Assembly (NCBI RefSeq): GCF_030408855.1
Contig: NZ_CP047358.1
Coordinates: 2,232,001-2,296,000, forward strand
Direction of reading: 5' to 3'
DNA length: 64,000 bases
From: Corynebacterium glaucum
Lineage (GTDB): Bacteria; Actinomycetota; Actinomycetes; Mycobacteriales; Mycobacteriaceae
In this document: piece by piece, positions 53,821 through 62,894 of the stretch
How the letters are laid out: each line of letters starts with the position of its first letter
How positions within the stretch are numbered: position 1 is the first letter of the stretch
Made by a program: the position numbers and the translations under genes
The notes under the pieces: model-generated
Told to the model about the DNA's origin: nothing
Seen by the model: only the letters and a program-made list of their open reading frames with translations
The model's database searches: none

Positions 53821-54764
53821 GAGACGTAGCCGACCGCCGAAGTTACCACGGCTGTGAAAACCCAAATTGGGATAAAGGGGGCGTCGAAAAGCGAAAGCCC
53901 CAAGACTGGAAACGCGAAGTGGAGCACGGACATATGCCACAAGAAAATGGAGTAGGACCAGCGGCCGAGGGTGATCATGGGACGCGAGGAGAGGAGCGTG
54001 CCGCTGGAGCGCGGGCCGAGGGCGAACGGCGCGACGAAGCACGCGGCGAAGATGGTGCCGCAGATGACGCGGGCGTTGAATTCGTGCGGGGTGGGATGGA
54101 TCAAACCAGGCGGGCCGATGAGGCCGGCGAGCCAGGCAACGACTAATCCGCACAGCGGGAACGGCCAGCGTGGGCCGGAATAGCGAACCTTGAGCCGTTC
54201 AAGTTCGGCGAGGACCAACCCAACTGCGAACCAGGGGGCAAACGACGGCGGCCAGATCTGGAGGTTGAGGATGGCGGGGTCGTAAAACGGCCGGACGAAC
54301 CACGGCCAGCACAAACCGAGCGGGACCGCCGCCATGATCACAGCCCAACGGCCGCGCTGCCCGAGCCTTAAATACAGCGGCAGGACCAGGTAAAACGCGA
54401 CTTCGACGCAGAGCGACCAGATGTGGGTGAGGCCGTCGATGAGCCCGCCCGGCACGTAGATCTGCACCATCGCGAGGTTGGCAGCGGCTTGGCTTGCTGT
54501 GACCGTGCTCAGCGACGGCAGCGTCACTAGCACCACAGCGACGCAGACCAGGTACGCGGGCGCGATGCGGGCGACTCGACGGCGGTAATAGCCCGGGCGC
54601 TGGCCGCCGCGTGCGAGGAGGAACGCGGAGAGGGCATAGAAAACGGGTACGAAGAAATCGAAGCGCTCCAAAAACCGCGAGCCGGTGCCGGCCTGAAACG
54701 CGACGTGCGTGGTCAGGATCCCAAACGCCGCGACGGCGCGCAGCCCGTCCAGCTCAGGGAGCAC
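53712..54764 (-). CDS. Membrane acyltransferase 3 family protein (TmaT-like)
   Basis: 350 residues from a GTG at 54764 (xLPELDGLRAVAAFGILTTH), the acyltransferase-3 (OafA/YrhL) signature with catalytic His in TTHVAF; about ten membrane helices. In C. glutamicum TmaT, a protein of this family, acetylates trehalose monocorynomycolate for export, and the M. tuberculosis counterpart (Rv0228) lies in this same conserved neighbourhood. That makes TmaT the best candidate, but other envelope O-acetyltransferases of this family cannot be excluded. It overlaps aftD by 109 bases tail-to-tail. A motif variant lies at 53882-53892. Confidence 0.8.
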   Translation of the reverse strand: MLPELDGLRAVAAFGILTTHVAFQAGTGSRFLERFDFFVPVFYALSAFLLARGGQRPGYYRRRVARIAPAYLVCVAVVLVTLPSLSTVTASQAAANLAMVQIYVPGGLIDGLTHIWSLCVEVAFYLVLPLYLRLGQRGRWAVIMAAVPLGLCWPWFVRPFYDPAILNLQIWPPSFAPWFAVGLVLAELERLKVRYSGPRWPFPLCGLVVAWLAGLIGPPGLIHPTPHEFNARVICGTIFAACFVAPFALGPRSSGTLLSSRPMITLGRWSYSIFLWHMSVLHFAFPVLGLSLFDAPFIPIWVFTAVVTSAVGYVSYELVEVPGARLVLSGKARHATARQPASASNHVSPA

Positions 54765-54800
54765 AGGGGGCGTGTGGGTCTTTCCGTTAGTCTTTCCGAT

Positions 54801-56216
54801 GTGGTCAGTATACGAGCCGTTGTGGGCGTAGACGCAGGGCTCAAGGCCTATGGCGCGCTGCTCGTGCTGGCTGTTACCTGGCCGTTTCTGGTCCCGGCGG
54901 GCGTTGGCGAGGCGTTCGCGCTGCGCGACATGCTGGTGTTTGACCAGATGGCGCTCACGCGGGCGTCGTTAGGCTACGGCGATCTGGCCGCCCGCAACGT
55001 CCCGCAGGACGCGCTGCTCGGGATCGTGCCGTGGCCGATGCTCGCGCTGCGCATGATCATGGTTGGCGCAGCTATCGCCGCGGCCGTGAGCGCGTATCGG
55101 CTCAGCCGCTCTTCTCTGGGCAAAGCAGCCGCGATGACGGTGCTGCTGTGGAACCCGTTCGTTATCGAGCGCCTGCTTCAAGGCCACTGGTCGCTCGTCG
55201 CCGCCGCCTGGCTGCTGCCCGCGGTCGCGTTCGCGCCGCCCGCCCAAGCCACGTTGGCGCACTGGCTCGCCTCGCTCACACCCACCGGCGCGATCGCCGC
55301 CGCCACCTTTGCGCGCGGGTGGCGCGGCATACTCACGACGGCGCTGACCTGCGCACCATGGGTGGTTGCGGGCCTATTAACCCCGGCCTCCGCCACCTCG
55401 AGCGCCGCCTCTGCCGCCCTGTTCGCGCCCCGCGCGGAGACATTCGTGGGCACCCTCGGCGCGCTGCTCGGCCTCGGCGGGATCTGGAACGCAGACGCCG
55501 TGCCGGAGTCGCGCAACCTCGGTTTCGCTCTGTTCGGCATCGGACTCTTCGCCATCTTGGCACTCGGCTGGCGCGCCGTGAACACCCGCTGGCTTGTGCT
55601 CGCCGGCATCGGCTTTGCCATCGCGCTCGCGTCGTGGGCGGGCCTGCTCGCCCCCCTCATCGAGACCGTCCCCGGCGCCGGCCTGCTTCGCGACTCCCAA
55701 AAGTGGCTCATCCTCACCCTCCCCGCCTGCACCGCCGCCGCCGGCGCGCTCACCCCAAAACTCGCTGGCACTGCGCTGTTAATGGCGCTCCTCCAGGTCC
55801 CTGACGCACCGCTCGCGCTGCGCGCCCTCACCCCCACCGCCATCGAGTTCCCCGCCATTGATCACCGCGGCCGGGACGTCTTCTTCGTCGATCGCCCAGC
55901 GCTGATTGACATCGGCGGCAGAGTGGTCGTCGACCCCGCCCCCAAAGCCATGAACGCGGTCGAATCGGGGCTTTTGCTTGTCGACGGCACCGTTGCCGAT
56001 CCTCCCTCGCCCCGGTGGCTCGCGGCGCAGCGGGCGCAAAACGATCTCGAAGCACTCAAATCCTTGGGCATTGGAGTGGTGGTGTACCCGGATGGAGATC
56101 TTCTAGAAACCGGTGCCGAACAACGGGGTTTACCACCCCTCGGCATCGCGCTTTTCGCCCTCTGGTGCGCCGCCCCGCTTTTTGGTGTGACGAGGATCAC
56201 TCTTAGGAAATATTAA
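54801..56216 (+). CDS. Conserved polytopic membrane protein (Rv0226c-like)
   Basis: 471 residues from a GTG at 54801 (xVSIRAVVGVDAGLKAYGAL); another GTG seven codons on is possible. Ten or so hydrophobic segments up to about residue 375, then a periplasmic-facing segment and a last helix near the end. It resembles the M. tuberculosis Rv0226c type in order and character; I see no catalytic motif. The 36-base gap to the divergent TmaT-like start must hold both promoters. A motif variant (GCTTGTCGACG) is at 55976-55986. An envelope role is inferred from context. Confidence 0.78.
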   Translation: MVSIRAVVGVDAGLKAYGALLVLAVTWPFLVPAGVGEAFALRDMLVFDQMALTRASLGYGDLAARNVPQDALLGIVPWPMLALRMIMVGAAIAAAVSAYRLSRSSLGKAAAMTVLLWNPFVIERLLQGHWSLVAAAWLLPAVAFAPPAQATLAHWLASLTPTGAIAAATFARGWRGILTTALTCAPWVVAGLLTPASATSSAASAALFAPRAETFVGTLGALLGLGGIWNADAVPESRNLGFALFGIGLFAILALGWRAVNTRWLVLAGIGFAIALASWAGLLAPLIETVPGAGLLRDSQKWLILTLPACTAAAGALTPKLAGTALLMALLQVPDAPLALRALTPTAIEFPAIDHRGRDVFFVDRPALIDIGGRVVVDPAPKAMNAVESGLLLVDGTVADPPSPRWLAAQRAQNDLEALKSLGIGVVVYPDGDLLETGAEQRGLPPLGIALFALWCAAPLFGVTRITLRKY

Positions 56217-56394
56217 GTCTTTTAGGCCTCTGACCTGCACGTTCATGCAACTTAGTTGCTTTTAACCCATTAATGGCGAGGTCCAATGATGGACGCCCTT
56301 GCATGGCCCACCTGCCACTTCTAAAGTGAACTCCAGATGAACACAAGGTTACGCAATTGAGCGTAGCCGCAGTTAGAGAAAGGAGGCCACCCCG

Positions 56395-56484
56395 ATGCAA
56401 TTCGACGCAGACAAGTTTCACGACGATCGCCTTGAAGAAATGGCGCTCGCATACTTCCTGGCCTTCGGCAGGTCAGATCGCTAA
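56395..56484 (+). CDS. Small ORF, 29 residues
   Basis: MQFDADKFHDDRLEEMALAY continues for nine more residues to a TAA at 56482-56484. It has a strong ribosome-binding site (AAAGGAGG, 7 bases before the ATG) and is amphipathic, with an acidic first half. It stands 64 bases before the DUF3562-like gene, with a 10-bp repeat filling most of the gap, so it could be a genuine micro-protein or a leader peptide. The 178-base gap before it shows no other gene. Confidence 0.6.
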   Translation: MQFDADKFHDDRLEEMALAYFLAFGRSDR

Positions 56485-56531
56485 ACATCACTGAACATCA
56501 CTGAACATCACTGAACATCACTGAACATCAC
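56482..56531. repeat. Five tandem 10-bp units starting with stop codons
   Basis: TAAACATCAC followed by four TGAACATCAC. The first TAA is the stop of the 29-residue ORF; later units repeat TGA every 10 bp, so all frames are closed. The ribosome-binding site of the next gene (GAAAGGAAA) follows directly. Confidence 0.92.
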
Positions 56532-56548
56532 CGAAAGGAAACAACACC

Positions 56549-56803
56549 ATGCGCAGCTACACCGACATAAATAACATTGACTTCTCCATCATCCGCGAGC
56601 GCGTCCTGCGCAACATCCGTCAGGATCTGTACCAGGAGCACGGCTACAAGTTCGACGAGGTCGAATTCCACGACGCGTTCGATGCCGTCGTGCGCAAGCA
56701 CAACGCCAACGCCGTGATCGAGGATTTCGTTCCCCTGCTCGTTGAGGCAGAGATGAAGGACCGCCTGGCCAAGGGCGAGCTCTTCCCCAACCAGGCCGCT
56801 TAA
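56549..56803 (+). CDS. Small helical protein (three-helix bundle, DUF3562-like)
   Basis: 84 residues from the ATG at 56549 with ribosome-binding site AAAGGAAA. Predicted as three helices (IIRERVLRNIRQDLYQEHG, FHDAFDAVVRKHNANA, DFVPLLVEAEMKDRLAKGE). It resembles the small actinobacterial family described as a three-helix-bundle dimerisation domain, but that is recollection rather than a search result. No membrane helix or signal peptide. Probably co-transcribed with the 29-residue ORF. Confidence 0.72.
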   Translation: MRSYTDINNIDFSIIRERVLRNIRQDLYQEHGYKFDEVEFHDAFDAVVRKHNANAVIEDFVPLLVEAEMKDRLAKGELFPNQAA

Positions 56804-56886
56804 GCCCTGCCTGGTATCTTTACCCGTTAGTCGGTAACGCGCGAACTTAGCGAACGTCAACCCCGCCCCGAGGGTAAGAGGGGCTC

Positions 56887-57066
56887 ATGGCGCCCTGGTG
56901 GTCGCTCGGGGCAGAGAGGTTCGAGACCTACTTCTGCACAGAAAGCGACCGGCACGGAGCACATCAGCACAGCGCAAACCCCAACCAACTCTCTGAAGTG
57001 GTGGGGTGCACAGTGCACTACCGCGACGTTGGAAGTTCCGCGCGTGAGGGTGGGATCGGGGACTGA
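56887..57066 (+). CDS. Possible small ORF, 59 residues
   Basis: The frame runs from the ATG at 56887 (MAPWWSLGAERFETYFCTES) to a TGA at 57064-57066, 18 bases before the DIP1984-family ATG. GGGTAAGAGGGG lies upstream as a possible ribosome-binding site. Third-position GC is about 73%, near that of the neighbours, and the composition (two Cys, five His, aromatic residues) is protein-like. The same 280-base gap could alternatively be a structured leader, since GC-rich inverted repeats are present (for example around 56862-56925). I cannot decide between these. Confidence 0.35.
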   Translation: MAPWWSLGAERFETYFCTESDRHGAHQHSANPNQLSEVVGCTVHYRDVGSSAREGGIGD

Positions 57067-57084
57067 TACCAAGGAGGTTGTGCC

Positions 57085-57540
57085 ATGTTGTTGGCTGAAG
57101 CGCTCGCGCGCCGTTCTGAAGCGCAGGACCGGCTGAACAAGCTGCAGGGCCGACTCAACGCAGTCGCGCGCGTCCAGGAAGGGGATACCCCGTCAGAAGA
57201 CCCCCAAGCATTGCTCAGAGAAGCCGAACAACTCCTCGAAGAGATCGAAATCTTGGTTCGCCGGATCAACCACACCAACGCGAACACTCCATTCGACGAA
57301 GGCATGACGCTTACCGACGCCATCGCCCGACGCGACGGTCTTTTGCGTGCGCGACGGATATACACCTCCGTTGCCGATGCCGCCGCCATCCGCGGCGATC
57401 GCTACAACCGCAGCGAGATCAAGTTCGTGTCCACGCTTAATGTCGGGGAGCTGCGCCGCAACGCCGATCAGATGAGCAAGGATTTCCGCGCGTTGGATAT
57501 GAAGATCCAGCAGCTCAACTGGACCACCGAGCTGCTTTAA
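57085..57540 (+). CDS. DIP1984 family protein
   Basis: 151 residues: helical coiled coil (RRSEAQDRLNKLQGRLNAVA, LLREAEQLLEEIEILVRRIN) followed by the family pattern NTPFDEGMTLTDAIARRDGL and QLNWTTELL at the end. The family is named after a C. diphtheriae protein and has no established function. A very strong ribosome-binding site (AAGGAGG) precedes the ATG at 57085. Its end overlaps the convergent glycosyltransferase gene by 26 bases. Confidence 0.9.
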   Translation: MLLAEALARRSEAQDRLNKLQGRLNAVARVQEGDTPSEDPQALLREAEQLLEEIEILVRRINHTNANTPFDEGMTLTDAIARRDGLLRARRIYTSVADAAAIRGDRYNRSEIKFVSTLNVGELRRNADQMSKDFRALDMKIQQLNWTTELL

Positions 57541-58579
57541 GCACGCTCAAGACCTTCCGGCCGGTCGCTTCCCAGGAGAACTGCGCAGCAAACGCGCGCG
57601 CCGCGTCTGCCATGTCAGCGCCAAGCGTCTCGCACACCACGGCCGTGAAGTCCTCGTCAGCGCGCACCAGCCTGCCGGTCTCGCCGTCCCGGATCGACTC
57701 GTTCACCCCGCCGGCATCAGCAAACCCCACGGTAGGCACCCCGTGCTGAGCCGCCTCAATTACCGCGATCCCCCAGCCCTCCTTCGCCGACGGCAAGAGG
57801 TGCACGCGGGCGCGTTCGAGCAGCGCGTGCTTGTGCGCCTCTGAGACATGCCCGTGGAAGACCACTTTGTCGGACGGGTACCGCGCCGCGTACTCGCGCA
57901 GGTTGTCCTCCCACCAGCCGGACCCCACCACATCCAGCACCGCGCCGTCGATCTGCGCCGCGGCATCGATAGCCAACTCTATCCGCTTGTGCGGAACGAG
58001 TCGGGACAAGGTGATGAGGTGGACACGTCCGTCGTCGTGAAGCAATGGCCCGTCAAGTGGCACCTCGTCGACTCCATTTTCCACGATTTCAATGTCGCGC
58101 CCGCGCACGCCCAGCGCAACCAGGTCGCGCTTCGAGGCCTGCGAGACCGTCACGTACTGGGCGCCTCGGTACACGCGCGGCGCGACCCGCGATTCCAGGA
58201 ACCAGCCCAACCGCCCGATGATCGGGCCTGCCACCGGCCACTGCTCGCGGTGGCAGTGGTGCGTAAGCAGCACCACCGGCCGGCGTGTGAAGAGCCTCGC
58301 AAAGAACGGGATGCCGTTTTGCGTATCCACGATAATGTCTGGCCGGTTGCGCCAGATCGACAGCGGCGCCAGCACGTACACCCCGTACTTCCCGCCGCCG
58401 CGCTCGTAGCGCACCCCGTTTCGCCGCGAGCGCCGCGGCGCATCCGTGTGCTTCGCCGACCGGAAAATTACCTCGTGGCCCTCACGCGCCAGGTACTCGC
58501 CGACGCGCTCGAGGTAGCGCTCTGAGCCACCGCCTTGCGGGTGGGTGGTGTCGCGCCAGCACATCAGCAGTATCTTCAT
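57515..58579 (-). CDS. Glycosyltransferase family 4 (Rv0225-like)
   Basis: 354 residues from the ATG at 58579 (MKILLMCWRDTTHPQGGGSE). GT-B fold: an N-terminal acceptor domain with the GGGSERYLE loop, and a C-terminal donor domain with LSRLVPHKRIELAIDA, SAKEGWGIAVIEAAQHGVP and the E-x7-E motif that binds nucleotide-sugar. Retaining mechanism expected; acceptor unknown, envelope glycan or glycolipid likely from its neighbours. Its ATG lies only 4 bases from the divergent methyltransferase ATG. Upstream in-frame starts would lie in that gene. Confidence 0.9.
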   Translation of the reverse strand: MKILLMCWRDTTHPQGGGSERYLERVGEYLAREGHEVIFRSAKHTDAPRRSRRNGVRYERGGGKYGVYVLAPLSIWRNRPDIIVDTQNGIPFFARLFTRRPVVLLTHHCHREQWPVAGPIIGRLGWFLESRVAPRVYRGAQYVTVSQASKRDLVALGVRGRDIEIVENGVDEVPLDGPLLHDDGRVHLITLSRLVPHKRIELAIDAAAQIDGAVLDVVGSGWWEDNLREYAARYPSDKVVFHGHVSEAHKHALLERARVHLLPSAKEGWGIAVIEAAQHGVPTVGFADAGGVNESIRDGETGRLVRADEDFTAVVCETLGADMADAARAFAAQFSWEATGRKVLSVLKAARWSS

Positions 58580-58583
58580 CGCT

Positions 58584-59327
58584 ATGTACCGTACCCGTCG
58601 CCTTGCCACGCTTCGCCGTTCGCTGCGCTTGCTCCGCTCGTTCGGCTACGAGCAGTTCCGGCCGCGCATTTTTTACGAAGGTTTGGCGCGGGACACACAT
58701 TTGCTTATCGACGCCCTGTTGCGCGACCTTACCGGCACCCCTCTCCGCGGCCGCAGCGTGCTCGATGTCGGTGGCGGCCCCGGGTATTTCGCCGAAGCAT
58801 TCGCAGACACTGCCTATATCGGCCTCGAGCCCGACGTGTCCGAGATGTCCGCGGCCGGCATCACCGGCTACGGCGCGGTGCGCGGCGACGCTCGTGCGCT
58901 GCCGTTCGCCGACAGTGCCTTCGATATCGTGTATTCCTCAAACGTCGCGGAGCACATCCCTGGCTGGGAGCAGATGGGCGACGAAATGCTGCGCGTGGCC
59001 AAGCCCGGTGGGTTGATTGTCCTGAGCTACACCGTCTGGCTTGGGCCGTTCGGCGGGCACGAGACTGGGGTGCTCCCCCACTACATTGGCGGTAATTTCG
59101 CCCGCCGCCGCTACGAGCGCATTCACGGCCACCCGCCGAAGAACGTCTTCGGCGAATCGCTGTTCAACGTCTCGGCGACAGAAGGTCTGCGATGGGCAGA
59201 GTCAACCGGCCAGCTCGCCTTCGCGTTCCCGCGCTACCACCCGCACTGGGCGTGGTGGCTCACTCGCGTACCTGTTCTCCGCGAGTTCGCTGTCTCCAAC
59301 CTCGTGTTAGTGCTGGTCAAGCACTAG
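58584..59327 (+). CDS. SAM-dependent methyltransferase (Rv0224c-like)
   Basis: 247 residues from the ATG at 58584 ([20 protein letters not shown]). Class I methyltransferase motifs: [16 protein letters not shown] (SAM-binding loop), [10 protein letters not shown], and [17 protein letters not shown] basic N-terminus and a hydrophobic C-terminus suggest association with membrane lipid. In M. tuberculosis this gene also lies divergent to the glycosyltransferase Rv0225, implying a shared envelope substrate. The gene ends overlapping the pckA stop by 4 bases. Confidence 0.88.
   Translation: MYRTRRLATLRRSLRLLRSFGYEQFRPRIFYEGLARDTHLLIDALLRDLTGTPLRGRSVLDVGGGPGYFAEAFADTAYIGLEPDVSEMSAAGITGYGAVRGDARALPFADSAFDIVYSSNVAEHIPGWEQMGDEMLRVAKPGGLIVLSYTVWLGPFGGHETGVLPHYIGGNFARRRYERIHGHPPKNVFGESLFNVSATEGLRWAESTGQLAFAFPRYHPHWAWWLTRVPVLREFAVSNLVLVLVKH
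58703..58713 (+). repeat. Dispersed 11-mer GCTTATCGACG, copy 14
   Basis: Exact copy in sense orientation in the methyltransferase gene, read as L-L-I-D-A, in the context ACATTTGCTTATCGACGCC. A further variant, GCTTAGCGACG, is at 61638-61648 in trmB. Confidence 0.85.
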
Positions 59328-61255
59328 TTCGCGCCAGCGCCCTTCGCTGCAGACCGTGCGCTGCTCTCTTCCGAGATCGCGGCGGATACTGCCTCGGCGA
59401 TCTGGTCTTCCATTTCGCGGCGAACGCGGGTAGCCACTTTGATGCGGCCGGACAAGAGGTCGAGTTCGTCGAAAATCTCCTGCGGTACGCGGGCACCCAG
59501 CTCCTCGAGGTACTGACGCGAGTCGCGGAGATCCTCACGCCACAGCGCCGGCTCTGCAGTGAGCGCCTCCCGCACGTCCTCGATCGGCGTATCAAGGCCC
59601 TCAAGATCCAGGTCCTCAGCGCGGGCGGTGTGGCCCACGACAGTCTCGGTTGCGCCTACGCGGCCCTCGATGCGGTCCACGATCCACTTCAGCACGCGGG
59701 AGTTCTCGCCGAAGCCCGGCCACAGGAAGCGGCCGTCGTCGCCACGGCGGAACCAGTTCACAAGGAACACGGCCGGCATGCGGTCGCCACCGCGGCGACC
59801 CATGTCGATCCAGTGCTGAAAGTAGTCGCCCACGTTGTAGCCGATGAACGGCAGCATCGCCATCGGGTCATGGCGCAGGGTTCCCACCTTCGCCTCCACA
59901 GACGCCGCAGTCTGCCCAGAGGACAGCATCGCACCGATCATGGTGCCGTGCTCCCAGTCGTAAGCCTCAGTCACCAGCGGGACGGTGTCCGGGCGGCGCC
60001 CACCGAACAGGATGGCGTCGATCTTCACGCCCTGCCAGTCGTTGAACTCGGGAGCAGCGTTCGGGCACTGTGCAATCGGCACGCAGTACCGGGAGTTCGG
60101 ATGGGCCGCCTTGCGTTCGTCGTCAGGCGTCCACTCCTTGCCGCGCCAGTCGATGAGGTGCTCCGGAGCGTCGCCGTCCATGCCCTCCCACCAGACGTCG
60201 CCGTCATCGGTCAGCGCAACGTTGGTGAACAGGGTGTTGCCCGGCTCCATGGCACGCATCGCGATCGGGTTGGACGCGTAGTTCGTGCCCGGCGCGACAC
60301 CGAAGAAACCGTTCTCCGGGTTCACGGCGTACAGGCCGTCGTCGCGAAGCTTGAGCCATGCGATGTCGTCGCCGACGACCTCTGCCGACCAGCCCTCGAG
60401 GGTCGGGGTGATCATGGCGAGGTTGGTCTTGCCACACGCGGACGGGAACGCGCCGGCGATGTGGTAGGCCTTGCCCTCCGGAGAGGTGAGCTTGAGGATG
60501 AGCATGTGCTCCGCCATCCAGCCCTCTTCCTTGGCCATCACGGAAGCGATGCGCAGGGCGTAGCACTTCTTCGCCAAAATCGCGTTGCCGCCGTAGCCCG
60601 AGCCGTAGGACCAAATTTCCTTGGTCTCCGGGAAGTGGGAGATGTACTTCGTCTCGTTGCACGGCCACGCGACATCTTCTTCGCCCTCTTCAAGCGGCGC
60701 GCCCACGGAGTGCAGGCACGGCACGAAGTTGTCGCCCTGGATCTTGTTCAGTGCCTCGGTGCCCATGCGCGTCATCACACGCATGGACATAACCACGTAC
60801 TCGGAATCGGTCAGCTGTACACCCAGCTTCGGGTCCGGATCGTCGATCGGGCCCATGCAGAACGGCACGACGTACATCGTGCGGCCCTTCATTGCGCCGT
60901 CGAAGTGCTCGAGCATCTCTTCTTTCAGCGCGTCCGGGCGCATCCAATTGTTCGTGGGACCCGCGTCCGCCTGCTTGTGGGTGGAGATAAAGGTGCGCGA
61001 TTCCACGCGAGCCACATCCGACGGGTTCGAACGGGCCAGGAAGGAGTTCGGGCGCTTTTCCTCGTTGAGGCGGATCAGCGTACCTTTTTCCACGAGGTCG
61101 GCGGCCATGCGATCCCACTCTTCGTCGGAGCCGTCCGCAAACACCACACGGTCCGGGTTGAAGATGTCCACGGCGTTGTTGATCCATTTGATCAGCGCCT
61201 CATTGTCGGTGGGCAGCTCGCCTTCGAGTCGCTGGACGGTGGTGCTCTCGGTCAC
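59324..61255 (-). CDS. pckA: Phosphoenolpyruvate carboxykinase (GTP)
   Basis: 643 residues, GTP-dependent class: the kinase-1a P-loop [15 protein letters not shown] near residue 280, VGDDIAWL (metal-binding Asp pair), the mobile lid [13 protein letters not shown] and guanine-binding FLVNWFRRG. About 30 residues longer at the C-terminus than usual (a helical Ala/Glu-rich tail). It converts oxaloacetate and GTP to phosphoenolpyruvate, CO2 and GDP in gluconeogenesis. The ATG is at 61255. The 194-base gap to the divergent trmB shows no gene. Confidence 0.97.
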   Translation of the reverse strand: MTESTTVQRLEGELPTDNEALIKWINNAVDIFNPDRVVFADGSDEEWDRMAADLVEKGTLIRLNEEKRPNSFLARSNPSDVARVESRTFISTHKQADAGPTNNWMRPDALKEEMLEHFDGAMKGRTMYVVPFCMGPIDDPDPKLGVQLTDSEYVVMSMRVMTRMGTEALNKIQGDNFVPCLHSVGAPLEEGEEDVAWPCNETKYISHFPETKEIWSYGSGYGGNAILAKKCYALRIASVMAKEEGWMAEHMLILKLTSPEGKAYHIAGAFPSACGKTNLAMITPTLEGWSAEVVGDDIAWLKLRDDGLYAVNPENGFFGVAPGTNYASNPIAMRAMEPGNTLFTNVALTDDGDVWWEGMDGDAPEHLIDWRGKEWTPDDERKAAHPNSRYCVPIAQCPNAAPEFNDWQGVKIDAILFGGRRPDTVPLVTEAYDWEHGTMIGAMLSSGQTAASVEAKVGTLRHDPMAMLPFIGYNVGDYFQHWIDMGRRGGDRMPAVFLVNWFRRGDDGRFLWPGFGENSRVLKWIVDRIEGRVGATETVVGHTARAEDLDLEGLDTPIEDVREALTAEPALWREDLRDSRQYLEELGARVPQEIFDELDLLSGRIKVATRVRREMEDQIAEAVSAAISEESSARSAAKGAGAN

Positions 61256-61449
61256 TGTGTCTCCTTGTGCCAGGGCTAGGCCAATTTGTGCGTCGGCCCC
61301 AGCCTAACCAACTCCACCCACACCGGGCAGGAAGTTGCATCACCCCAGCACAAACCTGTGAACAAATGGGGGTACGCACCAAAATTCCAACGCGGCGCAA
61401 GAGGCGCGCCCATTTGGCATCCGCGCACGTCACGTGCACAATTGTCGCA

Positions 61450-62214
61450 ATGAATAATCCTGATTCCCCAATTCAACGCCCGGGCACCGGCGAATTGCCG
61501 CATGGTCGCCCACTCCAAACGGAGTTCGACACCGGGCTCGACTACCCCCGCCTCGGTTCCGTCACCTTCCGCCGCGGCACGCTCACCGACAACCAGGAGG
61601 CCCTCTTCGAGGAGCATTGGCCCAGGTTAGGGCTTGTGCTTAGCGACGAACAATTAGACGTCGATTCCTGGTTCGGACGCCACGCAAAGACTGTCGTGGA
61701 AATCGGCTCCGGCACCGGCACATCCACCGCCGCCATGGCACCGCTCGAACCGGACACCAACGTCATCGCCGTGGAGCTGTACAAACCCGGCCTTGCCAAG
61801 CTGCTCGGCTCGGTGGTGCGGGGCAACATCGACAACATCCGCATGATCCGCGGCGACGGTGTCGAGGTGCTCGCCCGCATGATCGCGCCCGAATCCCTCG
61901 ACGGAGTGCGCATCTTCTTCCCCGACCCGTGGCCGAAGGCGCGACACCACAAGCGCCGCATCATCCAGTCCGGCACCTTGAACTTGATCGCGACCAGGCT
62001 GAAGCCGGGCGGCGTGCTGCACGTGGCCACGGACCACGCCGACTATGCGGAGTGGATCGATGCGCTGGTCGACGTCGAGCCACAACTCACCTACAAGGGC
62101 TGGCCGTGGGAAGCCGCGCCGTTGCTCACAGACCGGCAGGTGATCACTAAATTCGAGGGCAAAGGCATGGACAAAGACCATGTGATCCGCGAGTACCTGT
62201 GGGAGAAGAAGTAG
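61450..62214 (+). CDS. trmB: tRNA (guanine-N7)-methyltransferase
   Basis: 254 residues from the ATG at 61450; the upstream in-frame extension to 61267 is not TrmB-like. Motifs: [16 protein letters not shown] (SAM-binding), [31 protein letters not shown] (the TrmB catalytic signature) and [11 protein letters not shown]. It makes m7G46 in tRNA. It heads the unit trmB-NYN-mmpL, with 2 bases to the NYN gene. The short leader and CACGTG palindrome just upstream suggest a nearby promoter. Confidence 0.95.
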   Translation: MNNPDSPIQRPGTGELPHGRPLQTEFDTGLDYPRLGSVTFRRGTLTDNQEALFEEHWPRLGLVLSDEQLDVDSWFGRHAKTVVEIGSGTGTSTAAMAPLEPDTNVIAVELYKPGLAKLLGSVVRGNIDNIRMIRGDGVEVLARMIAPESLDGVRIFFPDPWPKARHHKRRIIQSGTLNLIATRLKPGGVLHVATDHADYAEWIDALVDVEPQLTYKGWPWEAAPLLTDRQVITKFEGKGMDKDHVIREYLWEKK

Positions 62215-62216
62215 GG

Positions 62217-62894
62217 ATGGACCTGCACGAAATGACGCACCCATACACCCCCGGGGCGGCGCCGGGCCCAGCCAGCTACCTGCTGGTGTGGGACGCTCCG
62301 AACCTGGATATGGGCCTGGGCGCCATCCTGGGCGGTCGCCCTACCGCCGCCTACCGTCCACGCTTTGACGCAATCGGCCGCTGGCTACTTGGCCAGGCGA
62401 GCGACCTCACTGAGTCCACCGGCGAACGCGTTGAACCGGAAGCGACCGTGTTCACGAACGTCTCCCCCGCCGGTGCCGACGCAGTGCGCCCCTGGGTCGA
62501 AGCGTTGCGCAACGTCGGCTTCGCAGTCTTTGCCAAACCGAAGAGCGACGAAGATTCCGATGTGGACCAGGACATGCTCGCCCACATCGAGCGCCGCTCC
62601 GACGAAGGCGTACTGCGCGGTGTCGTTGTCGCATCCGCCGACGGGCAAAACTTCCTCGAGCCAATCGAGGCGTTAGCCGCGCAAGGCATCCCGGTCACGG
62701 TGCTCGGCTTCCACGAGCACGCCTCCTGGGCTGTGAACTCGGAGTGCGTCACATTCGTCGACCTCGAGGACATCCCCGGGGTGTTCCGTGAACCCCTGCC
62801 GCGCATCAACCTCGACCAACTTCCCGAAGGCGGCGCCTGGCTGCAGCCGTTCCGTCCGCTTGCAGCGCTGCTCAACAACACCCGAGGAGAGTAA
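62217..62894 (+). CDS. NYN domain protein (Rv0207c-like)
   Basis: 225 residues from the ATG at 62217. PIN-like NYN nuclease fold: first acidic site VWDAPNLDMG, then SDVDQDMLAHI and VVASADGQNFLEPI carrying the remaining conserved Asp residues. Predicted metal-dependent ribonuclease; target unknown. The gene order trmB-NYN-mmpL3 is kept in M. tuberculosis (Rv0208c-Rv0207c-Rv0206c). Its TAA is immediately followed by the mmpL start. Confidence 0.88.
   Translation: MDLHEMTHPYTPGAAPGPASYLLVWDAPNLDMGLGAILGGRPTAAYRPRFDAIGRWLLGQASDLTESTGERVEPEATVFTNVSPAGADAVRPWVEALRNVGFAVFAKPKSDEDSDVDQDMLAHIERRSDEGVLRGVVVASADGQNFLEPIEALAAQGIPVTVLGFHEHASWAVNSECVTFVDLEDIPGVFREPLPRINLDQLPEGGAWLQPFRPLAALLNNTRGE

Noticed and set aside
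59192..61279. 695-residue plus-strand ORF opposite pckA
   Set aside because: Antisense of pckA and no recognisable motif.
61376..61391. Possible GlxR site between pckA and trmB
   Set aside because: Only the left TGTGA half is convincing (in TGTGAACAAATGG); no matching right half at the required spacing.
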